DNA of 64,000 nucleotides, from the NCBI RefSeq assembly GCF_026151205.1, contig NC_087084.1:720312-784311 (forward strand), in the 5' to 3' direction. Below are positions 48,318-59,991 of the stretch, one piece after another; position 1 is the stretch's first letter, and each line of letters starts with the position of its first letter. The notes beneath the pieces were generated by a model. The model did not search any database. It saw only the letters and a list, made by a program, of their open reading frames with translations, and was not told the origin of the DNA. A program made the position numbers and the translations under genes. The stretch is from Bolinopsis microptera (Eukaryota; Ctenophora; Tentaculata; Lobata; Bolinopsidae).

Positions 48318-51300
48318 CCTATCTTCAGTTTCTTAGTCAGTAGTAATCCCTCCAGATCGGTACTAGCTGTAATATCTTCTGCTTCTATTTTCAGTGTGTC
48401 GTCCAATGTTACAGAGATCTGAGAACATTCCCTCAAGTTAGAGTTATTTTATAATAATAAGGATGGTAAGATCAGTGCGTATTGGTGAGGTTTAACGAGG
48501 TAAAATAATATTGTTAATTGTGGTTTATTATGTCAAGTGAGGTTTCGCGAGATTAAGCGAGGTTTAGTGAGGATAGGTGAGGTTACTTGAGGTATAAGTG
48601 AGGTATAAGTGAGGTATAAGTGAGGTATAAGTGAGGTATAAATGAGGTATAAGTGAGGTTTCGTGAGATTAAGTGGTGTTACTTGAGGTATAAGTGAGGT
48701 TAAGTGAGGTTACTTGAGTATAGGTGGGTATAATTGGGGTATAAGGGGGGGGGGGGTGTCATGTCCGTCTATGTCCGCCTATGTCCTGTCCTTTTTGGAT
48801 TCTATGAGACAACGGGACGTGTTTTTTTGGACCTTGCGGACACGGACGGACATTGGCGGACTCGGACGGACATTGGCGGACTCGGACGACATTGGCGGAC
48901 TCGGACGGACATTGGCGGACCCGTACGGACATTGCGGTCCCGGACGGACAGTGGCGGACTTGGATGGACATTGGGTGGACATTAGCGGACAAAAATTTTG
49001 AGGACTGAAGAGTACTGAAGAGTACTGAAGAGTACTGAGGAGGATGGCTGAGAAGGATGGCTGAGGAGGATGACTGATCACTGAGGAGGATGACTGAGGA
49101 GGATGACTGAGAGGGAGGAGAAGATCAGGAAGACCCTGGAGGAGGAGGACCCAGAAGGAGGACCTATGAGGAGGAGGAGGAGAACTGAGGAGGATGATCT
49201 AGAGGAGGGAGGAGGACTCAGAGGGAGGAACTGAGAAGGAGGAGGACTGAGGAGGATGGCTGAGGAGATGGCTGAGGGAGGATGACTGAGAGGGAGGAGG
49301 AGAGGAAGAGGGGGAAGAGGACTGAGGAGGAGGAGGGAGAAGGACAGAGGAGGAGAAGGAGGACCCAGAGGGAGGAGGACCCAGGAGGAGGAGGACCCAG
49401 GAAAAGGCCCCAGGAGGATGAGAACTGTTGAGGACTGATGAGGAGGACTGAGGACGATGAGGAGGAGTAGGATGAGGACTGAGAGGGGAGGAGAAGAGAC
49501 TGGGGAAGATCAGGAAGACCCAGAGGACCCAGGAGGAGGAGGTGGACCCAGGAGGAGGAGGAGACTGAGAGGACTGAGAGGGAGGACTGACGATGACTGA
49601 GAAGGAGGAGGACTGAGGAGTACTGAGGAGGAGGACTGAGGAGAACTGAGGAGGAGGAGGAGGAGGAGGAGGACTGAATAGGGAGGAGGAAAGGAGGGGG
49701 ACTGGGAGAGGACTGGGGAGGAGGAGGACTGATGAGAAGGATGAGGAGGAGGACTCAGGAGGAGGACTCAGAGGAGGACTTAGGAGAAATGAGAAGGAGA
49801 CTGAGGAGAACTTAGGAGGGAGGAGGAGGAGGGACTGAATAGGAGGAGGAGAAGAGGGGGACTGGGAGAGGACTGGGGAGGAGGAGGACTGATGAGAAGG
49901 ATGAGGAGGAGGACCCCAGGAGGAGGAGGACTGAGTGACCGAGGAGGAAGATGAAGAGGAGGAGGAGGACCCAGGGAGGAGGAGGGACTGAGGAGGAGGG
50001 ACTGAGGAGGACTGAGGAGATGGCTGAGGAGGATGACTGAGAGGGAACTGGGAAGAGAGGAGGGGACGGAGGAGGAGGAGGAGGACTGAGAGGACTGAGA
50101 AGGAGGGAGGAGGAGGATGAGGACTGAATAGGAGGAGGAGGATGGAGGACTGAGGAGAAGGATGAGGAGGAGGACTGAGGAGACTGAGGACTGAGGAGGA
50201 AGAGGGAGGAGGATGAAGAGGAGGAGGAGGACCCAGGAGGAGGACCCAGGAGGAGACTCAGGAGGAGGAGGAGGACTGGGGAGGAGAAGGACTGTTGACG
50301 ACTGATGAGGAGGACTGAGGACGAGGAGGAGGAGTAGGAGGAGGACTGAGGAGGGGAGGAGGAAGAGGACTGAGGAAGATCAGGAAGACCCAGGGGGAGG
50401 AGGAGGAAGAGTAGGAGGATGAAGCATCTAAATGTTATTTCCATTTTTGGCCGTTATTGTCCATTTTTGTCCGCTCTATTTTTTGTCCGTTTTGAAAATA
50501 TAGGGTACCGAACGGACAAAAACATGATCCCCTATAACAGCAAAAATTGAACATTTTATTTAGCAATTTAGGTGTCCATTAATGTCCGCCTATGTCCGCC
50601 TATGTCCGTCTATGTCCGCCTATGTCCGTCTATGTCCGCCTATGTCCGCCTATGTCCGCCTATGTCCTGTCCTTTTTGGATTCTATGAGACAAGCGGACA
50701 TAGACGGACGTGACACCCCTATAAGTGAGGTTTCACGAGATAAAGTGAGGTATAAGTGAGGTATAAGCGAGGTTTAGTGAGGTATAAGTGAGGTGTACTA
50801 ATAACAGGTGACATCCTACCTTTGGTATAGCGTACTGTAGCCACACGTAAAGGAAAGGTTTAGAGTCCCCCTCATTGTCTGGTATAACACTACCACTATC
50901 AGTATAGTACACTAGATCTGGTAGGTAGGTGTGGATTGAGGAGATCTCAGAGCCTGAGGGGGATATTACAGTGTTAATATCTGGAGGGGGATATAATCTT
51001 AGTACTATATAGTATATACTTATATATATAATAAAGCGAGACGATATTATATATGGATGGATGTGTTTATCCGTACCATTTTACTGACACCACGGCATCA
51101 ACTTTAACGCGACATTCCGCAAAAACCGTAAAATATATAATAGAGGGGTTGTTTATCTAGCGTTAACATTTCACATCACAGCTACTACACATGTTACTAC
51201 ACATGTTACTACACATGTTACTACACGACACATGTTACTACACATGATACTACACATGTTACTACACATGTTACTACACATGTTACTACACATGTTACTA

Positions 51301-54300
51301 CACATGTTACTACACATGTTACTACACATGTTACTACACATGTTACTACACATGTTACTACACATGTTACTACACGTGTTAATACACAAGTTACTACACA
51401 TGTTACTACACATGTTACTAACACATGTTACTACACATGTACTACCATGTTACTACAACATGTTACTACACATGTTACTACTCATGTTACTACACATGTT
51501 ACAAAACATGTTACTTTCCAAAGTTACTACACATGTTAAATAAACATGTTACTAAAACCCCTGTTTACTACACGTGTTTTTCTACACGTGTTACTTAAAA
51601 CATGTTTTCTACACATGTTTCACACATGTTACTACACACAATACACTGCACTAGTTACCTGTGGTAGATACTTGAGTGAGAGGAGTGTCCAGACTACTAG
51701 CCACACTAAACGAGCGTGTAAGGGAGGCCACTACACGTAACACTAGTCTTATCTGCAGTGGTAATCAATTAGTTAATTAGCAAACTAATTGGTTAGTTGA
51801 CTGGGTAATTGCAGTGGTGATTAATCAATTAGTTAATTAGCAAACTAATTGGTTAGTTGACTGGGTAATTGCAGTGTTAATCAATTAGTTAATTAGCAAA
51901 CTAATTGGTTAGTTGACTGGGTAATTGCAGTGTTAATCAATTAGTTAATTAGCAAACTAATTGGTTAGTTGACTGGGTAATTGATTAATGAATACAATAA
52001 TTGTGTTGATGGAATTCGGAGAGATATGAACTGTATTATGAACCTATATAATATGAACCTATACCTGATCCAGATGTACAGCTACTGATATGGGATGGGT
52101 GTCAGCGTGTAAACAAATGTCATTACTTCCTCTGCTGCCCAGAGCTAGTACCACCTGAGAAACATGTCTCTTAATTATTTTAATGTTAATTTAATTAATT
52201 ATTAAGTTATTTTAATGTTAATTACTTGATTAGCAATATTAGAAATATTAGCATCCTTATAAAGATGTATAATTGAAGTTAAAATGACAGATTTTTGATT
52301 GAACATTTTATTTATTCGCTCCAAACCGAGTAATAACTGTACGATATGCAAATTTTCCATCGGTTTATTGATTAATTAACTAATTAGCTAATTAGCTCAC
52401 GTCAAGAGACAGAGGAGCAAGGAGCGGTTGAACAGTGTGGAGACGGTGGTACAGCCAAGTTGCTGAGGGATATCTTCCAGGGTAGAGTTTTTATAATCAG
52501 TAGGATTACCTACTAGTCCACCTGTTGTAGTTACTGATAGGGGTAATTCCCTGGGGAGAAAGGGTTTTATAATCAGTAGGATTACCTACTAGGTCCACCA
52601 GTTGTAGTTACTGATAGGGGTAATTCCTGGGGAGAAAGGGTTTTTATAATCAGTAGGATTACCCACTAGTCCACCAGTTGTAGTTACTGATAGGGGTAAT
52701 TCCTGGGAGAAAGGGTTTATAATCAGTAGGATTACCTACTAGTCCACCTGTTGTAGTTACTGATAGGGGTAATTTCCTGGGGAGAAAGGGTTTTATAATC
52801 AGTAGGATTACCTACTAGTCCACCTGTTGTAGTTACTGATAGGGGTATTCCTGGGGAGAAAGGGTTTTATAATCAGTAGGATTACCTACTAGTCCACCAG
52901 TTGTAGTTACTGATAGGGGAAATTCTGGGGAGAAAGGGTTTTATAATCAGTAGGATTACCCACTAGTCCACCAGTTGTAGTTACTGATAGGGGTAATTCC
53001 TGGGGAGAAAGGGTTTTATAATCAGTAGGATTACCTACTAGTCCACCAGTTGTAGTTACTGATAGGGTTAATTCCTGGGGAGAAAGGGTTATATAATCAG
53101 TAGGATTACCTACTAGTCCACCTGTTGTAGTTACTGATAGGGGTAATTCCCTGGGAGGAAAGGGTTTTTATAATCAGTAGGATTACCCACTAGTCACCAG
53201 TTGTAGTTACTGATAGGGGTAATTCCTGGGGAGAAAGGGTTTTAAAATCAGTAGGATTACCTACTAGTCCACCTGTTGTAGTTACTGATAGGGGGTAATT
53301 CCTGGGGAGAAGGGTTTTATAATCAGTAGGATTACCCACTAGTCCACCTGTTGTAGTTACTGATAGGGGTAATTCCTGGGGAGAGAGGGTTTTATAGTCA
53401 GTAGGATTACCTACTAGTCCACCAGTTGTAGTTACTGATAGGGTAATTCCTGGGGAGAAAGGGTTTTATAATCAGTAGGATTACCTACTAGTCCACCAGT
53501 TGTAGTTACTGATAGGGGTAATTCCTGGGGAGAAAAGGGTTTTATAATCAGTAGGATTACCTACTAGTCCACCGGTTGTATGTTACTGATAGGGGTAATT
53601 CCTGGGGAGATAGGGTTTTTATAATCAGTAAGGGGAGGATTACCCACTAGTCCACCTGTTGTAGTTTACTGATAGGGTAATTCCTGGGGAGAAAGGGTTT
53701 TATAATCAGTAGGATTACCCACTAGTCCACCAGTTGTAGTTACTGATAGGGGTAATTCCTGGGGAGAGAGGCATATTACAGACTTTTAGAGAGTTACTTT
53801 AACTCACTATGAAGTTACTATTACTCACTATAAAGTTACTATAACTCACTACAGAGTTACTATTCCTCACTATAAAGTTACTATTCCTCACTATAAAGTT
53901 ACTATTCCTCACTATAGAGTTACTATTCCTCACTATAGAGTTACTATAACTCACTATAAAGTTACTATTCCTCACTATAAAGTTACTATTCCTCACCTGA
54001 GGGTTGATAAGTCCACAAGTTGTAGTCTGGTTAGTAACGAGTAGAGCAGGTAAGCAGATCAGCACTGCGTCCAGATCCGCGCTGTTCTGCGCGTACTCTA
54101 ACACGTCCCCTTGAGGTGAGCCACACCCTGCTGAGCTGACTAGCAGTACTATTGGGGACACCACCATCTGGAGAGAGGAGGGAGGTTAGTGGGATGTTAG
54201 TGGGGAGGTTAGTTGGGAGGTTAGTGGGGAGGTTAGTGGGGAGGTTAGTGGGGAGGTTAGTGGGGAGGTTAGTGGGGAGGTTAGTGGGGAGGTTAGTGGG

Positions 54301-57300
54301 GAGGTTAGTGGGGAGGTTAGTGGGGAGGTTAGTGGGAGGTTAGTGGGGAGGTTAGTGGGAGGTTAGTGGGGAGGTTAGTGGGGAGGTTAGTGGGGAGGTT
54401 AGTGGGGAGGTTAGTGGGGAGGTTAGTGGGGAGGTTAGTGGGGGAGGTTAGTGGGGGAGGTTAGTGGGGAGGTTAGTGGGGAGGTTAGTGGGGAGGTTAG
54501 TGGGGAGGTTAGTACTCTAACACGTCCCCTTGAGGTGAACCACACCCTGCTGAGCTTATTAGCACTACTATTGGGGACACCACCATCTGGAAGGAGAGAG
54601 GAGGTTAGTGGGGAGGTTAGTGGGGAGGTTAGTGGGGAGGTTAGTGGGGAGGTTAGTGGGGAGGTTAGTGGGGAGGTTAGTGGGGAGGTTAGTGGGGAGG
54701 TTAGTTGGGAGGTTAGTGGGGAGGTTAGTGGGGAGGTTAGTGGGGAGGTTAGTGGGGAGGTTAGTGGGGAGGTTAGTGGGGAGGTTAGTGGGGAGGTTAG
54801 TTGGGAGGTTAGTGGGGAGGTTAGTGGGGAGGTTAGTGGGGAGGTTAGTGGGGAGGTTAGTGGGGAGGTTAGTGGGGAGGTTAGTGGGAGGTTAGTGGGG
54901 AGGTTAGTGGGGAGGTTAGTGGGGAGGTTAGTGGGGAGGTTAGTGGGGAGGTTAGTGGGGAGGTTAGTACTCTAACACGTCTCCTTGAGGTGAGCCACAC
55001 CCTGCTGAGCTTACTAGCAGTACTATTGGGGACACCACCATCTGGAGAGAGGAGGGGAGGTTAGTGGGGATGTTAGTGGGGAGGTTAGTTGGGAGGTTAG
55101 TGGGGAGGTTAGTGGGGAGGTTAGTGGGGAGGTTAGTGGGGAGGTTAGTGGGGAGGTTAGTGGGGAGGTTAGTGGGGAGGTTAGTGGGGAGGTTAGTGGG
55201 GAGGTTAGTGGGGAGGTTAGTGGGGAGGTTAGTGGGGAGGTTAGTACTCTAACACGTCCCCTTGAGGAGAACCACACCCTGCTGAGCTTATTAGCAGTAC
55301 TATTGGGGACACCACCATCTGGGGGGAGAGAGAGGAGTTTAGACTCAACTTTTATCATAAAGTTGAGGGGATCAGAGTTTAGACACAACTTTTATCATAA
55401 AGTTGGAGGTATATACTCCTATATTATAGTATCCTTACCTTCTTATTTTATATTATAAAGCATGTTTTAATTTTACCTGCACAGCAAGATACTCCACTAC
55501 ATGCCACAAACTAGTTACCTGGTTACCTGGTTACCTGGTTACCTGGTTACCTGGTTACCTGGTTAATTTTACCTGCACAGCAAGATACTCCACTACATGC
55601 CACAAACTAGTGCTTTCCACCGAGTCAGTGACACGTGACGAGGAGCCACTAGCTGACACGTCACGTGGTATGACGTCATGTGCTGTGACGTCACGCGGTA
55701 TGACGTCATGTGTTGTGTCGTCATCAGGAGAGTACCGTGTGTCGGGGACTTTATTGTCTGGAAGAGTGGTCATTATACACCTCAGTCCTCAGAAAATGAG
55801 CATGTAGCATGTAACCTCAGTCCTCAGGGGTGTAGTACCTCTGGTCCTCAGTATCATTATAAACATACTCAAACTCTCAACAATTAGAGCAACTAATCTG
55901 TTTAATTAACCTGATGGTGTGGAAGCAGGAGTAGTGAAGTTGTTAGGAGAGGGGCCTGTGGAAGAGGGTGCTGTGGAAGAGGGAGCAGTGGAAGAGGCGG
56001 GTGTAGAGCTAGCTACACTTTCTAGTGAACAAGACCTGAGGTTTATAATTGAGTATCAGTAACCAACTAGTAACCAACTAGTAACCAACTAAGGATGCTA
56101 CTGTTTAAACTAAACTAATTTCAATAAAGTACTTTAAAGATTTTGCATTCGATTTTGAAAATCTTGGACCTCGTTTTTTGATGATTTTTCGAGGTCCACG
56201 ATTTTCAAAATCGAACAAAAAAATTTAAAGGCCTATCTCAAAATTCTGTCGGGCTCATTTCTTCTAAATGATCCCTAGAACATATCCTGAAAGTTTCAGG
56301 GTGATTGCTCAAAGAATGTAGGAGAAGATAGATTTTTAGACTAGATTTTCAGGGCACGCGATCAAAAATCGCTGGCCCAATACAATTACACACACGCGCT
56401 GACCTTTGACCGGCAATAATTTTGGCTAGGAACGATATTTTTCCACGGGATCAAAAGCATCTGATAGATATTACCCCCCTCTATCAGAAACAACTAAAAA
56501 ATCGATTTTGAGACAATTTCCATGAAGACCACCCCCTGGCCCTTAATAATGTTATCGTAGTGTTGAGTAGTGGTGACTACTAAAACCGCTCACCTCACAT
56601 AAGTACCAGAGTTGACAGGGGGCTGATAAGCAAGGAGAGCAGGAAGGGCTTTGTCCCAACATATCACTACACCGCTACTGTGCACTATTAACACTGGCCT
56701 GTCTGATGGGGTCGAACCTGAGCAAAACACAAGGATATATTTTATAAGGGAAAATGTAAAACACAAGGATATATTTTATAAGGGAAAATGTAAAACACAA
56801 GGATATATTTTATAAAGGAAAATGTAAAACACAAGGATATATTTTATAAGGGAAAATGTAAAACACAAGCATATATTTTATAAGGGAAAATGTAAAACAC
56901 AAGGATATATTTTATAAAGGAAAATGTAAAACACAAGGATATATTTTATAAGGGAAAATGTAAAACACAAGCATATATTTTATAAGAAAAATGTAAAACA
57001 CAAGGATATATTTTATAAAGGAAAATGTAAAACACAAGGATATATTTTATGAAGGAAAATGTAAAACACAAGGATATATTTTATAAAGGAAGATCTAAAA
57101 TATCATTGAAACTCTTTAAAACACGCAGATTTTTTACCAACGTAAATTTACGAGACAAGTGCAATTCTTCTTGTAATATGATAAATATTAGAACGGTTAT
57201 GATAAAGTTATAGAACTGGGTACCACGTGTACTTACTGGTGGTAAAGGGAACGTGAGGCCACTGAACAGTAACACTCAATAAACTGGGTACCACGTGTAC

Positions 57301-59960
57301 ATCAGAAGGTTGCTCCAGCGACCTGAACAGTTAGGTGACATAGGTAGGTGATTACTTACTAATTGATAATTCTTTACTTATTAACATCAGTTACTAAATT
57401 TTGTAACCAAATTTTGTAAATTCAAATTTAATCATTAGTTTAGTAGTGATTATATTACCTGTATACATCTTTAGTGAAGTAGGGCCCAGATAAAATGCAT
57501 ACCGCCTCATCCGCTGTAACGAAATAATTGTTAGCACATAATTTAGTTAGCACATAGTTTTATAGTTTAGTTAGTACTTTAGTACAAAGTTCATATCCAT
57601 TGTTCATTCTCGTTGTAGTCTCTGACATTTAAATAATTTATGTTTTGCACTATTATTTTACAGCAGTTATTTGTTAATAAAATAAAAAATAGCGAGAATA
57701 AAATAAATCTGATCAGCTAACCAAAATATAAGCCAATTAAAAATCAATCTATACTAAATACAGGGTGGGCCAAAAGTCAGTGTGCAAACGTTGGCCTTAA
57801 TAGCTCAGTCACTGAGTGCCCAATTGAAATAATTTGTTCTGGTATGACTTACTACCACCACTGGTTCGAGAAATTTGTTTGATAACTTCGTCATTTCTAA
57901 TCCATTCAACATTTAATAATCTACCGTCTCTGAAAAATTAGGCGTCCACCATGTTCAGAGAGAATAAGATAGGTGTTTTAATATTGAATGGGCGTAGTCT
58001 AAAACACTCGAATTTTCAAATTTGGCGACGGAATCCTCGAACAAGTAGGTACAGCAAAGCAACAACTCTCAAATATAAAACACGGCGGAGGTATAAGACA
58101 AACTTTTGCGCACTAACTTTTGCCCCCCGGCCCCCCCCCCCTGTATATTTATCAGGAGATAATAATAATAAATAATTAAACATACTAAATTTGTAGATAA
58201 AGAGCCCCCCCCCCCCCCCGCTGTATATTTATCAGGAGATAATAATAATAAATTATTTAACATACTAGATTTGTAGAGAAAGAGCCCCCCCCCCCTGTAT
58301 ATTTATCAGGAGATAATAATAATAAATAATTAAACATACTAGATTTGTAGAGAAAGAGCCCCCCCCCCCCTGTATATTTATCAGGAGATATTAATAAATA
58401 ATTAAACATACTAGATTTGTAGAGAAAGAGCCCCCCCCCCCCCCTGTATATTTATCAGGAGATAATGATAATAAATAATAACACATACTAGATTTGTAGA
58501 GAAAGAGCCCCCCCCCCGCTGTATATTTATCAGGAGATATTAATAAATAATTAAACATACTAGATTTGTAGAGAAAGAGCCCCCCCCCCCCCTGTATATT
58601 TATCAGGAGATATTAATAAATATTTAAACATACTAGATTTGTAGAGAAAGAGCCCCCCCCCCTGTATATTTATCAGGAGATAATAATAATAAATATTTAA
58701 ACATACTAGATTTGTAGAGAAAGAGCCCCCCCCCCCTGTATATTTATCAGGAGATAATAAATTATTTAACATACTAGATTTGTAGAGAAAGAGCCCCCCC
58801 CCCCCCCCCTGTATATTTATCAGGAGATAATAAATTATTTAACATACTAGATTTGTAGAGAAAGAGCCCCCCCCCCCCCTGTATATTTATCAGGAGATAA
58901 TAAATTATTAAACATACTAGATTTGTAGAGAAAGAGCCCCCCCCCCCCTGTATATTTATCAGGAGATAATAATAACATAATTAAACATACTAGATTTGTA
59001 GAGAAAGAGCCCCCCCCCCCCCCCCCTGTATATTTATCAGGAGATAATAATAATAAATAATTAAACATACTAGCCCCCCCCCCCCCCCCTGTATATTTAT
59101 CAGGAGATAATAATAATAATAAATAATTACTAGATTTGTAGAGAAAGAGCTCAGCGCCCCTGTATATTTATCAGGAGATAATAATAAATAACATACTAGA
59201 TTTGTAGAGAAAGAGCTCAGCGCCGCGCAGTGTCAACATAGCAGAGTTAACTACCGTAGTTTGACAATACTTCATCCCAATGTGCGAAACACACAGTTCT
59301 ACACTCAACTGCTCTTCTGTGATATAATAGTGTTATTAACTAATTAACTAATTAAATAATACCATATTATTAGTATCAAATTAATGGTTGTTTTATTAAG
59401 GGTTCCCTTAAAATCGCGGTTTAAATTTATTTCATTTGAAAATTGACAGCCTCTTAAAAAACCTGCTCCCTTAATCACTTTTTCTTAACTGACATAACCC
59501 TAACCTATATCTAGAGCTTGCTGGGCTAGTGTTCTGAGTGCAGTGTCTAACCTATATCTAGAGCTTGCTGGGCTAGTGTTCTGAGTGCAGTGTCTAACCT
59601 ATATCTAGAGCTTGCTGGGCTAGTGTTCTGAGTGCAGTGCCGTGTAACAACTCCCCCTCCAACACTCCACCACACAGTTTGTTAGTCCAGTAATATAGGA
59701 AGTGATAGGAGAGGTGAACTTGTGGCATTGTCAGCATCACCGTGATCTGGGGCACTTCTAGTCGCACCTCTAATAAACCTTGCATTGTGGAGACCCTGAG
59801 GGAAGTAATAATAATAATAATACTATAGTATACTATATAATACATACTAAGTAGATATTATGGAAGAGGAATTAAAGTGAAAGATAAAGTAGACCCTGAT
59901 AACTGTACGTAAGTTTGTAAGAATGTAGCAGGTAAGACTTTGTGAGGCAGAAGATAAGTG

Positions 59961-59991
<31 letters not shown>

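Noticed and set aside
49812-50444. 210-aa Ser/Pro-rich ORF
   Set aside because: Lies in the purine tract; composition alone explains the open frame.
51171-51543. MCSN and MLLH repeat ORFs
   Set aside because: Translation of the 12-bp ACATGTTACTAC repeat in different frames.
54152-55388. [12 protein letters not shown] repeat proteins
   Set aside because: Translation of the 12-bp repeat in several frames; the real exon is on the minus strand at 53997-54167.
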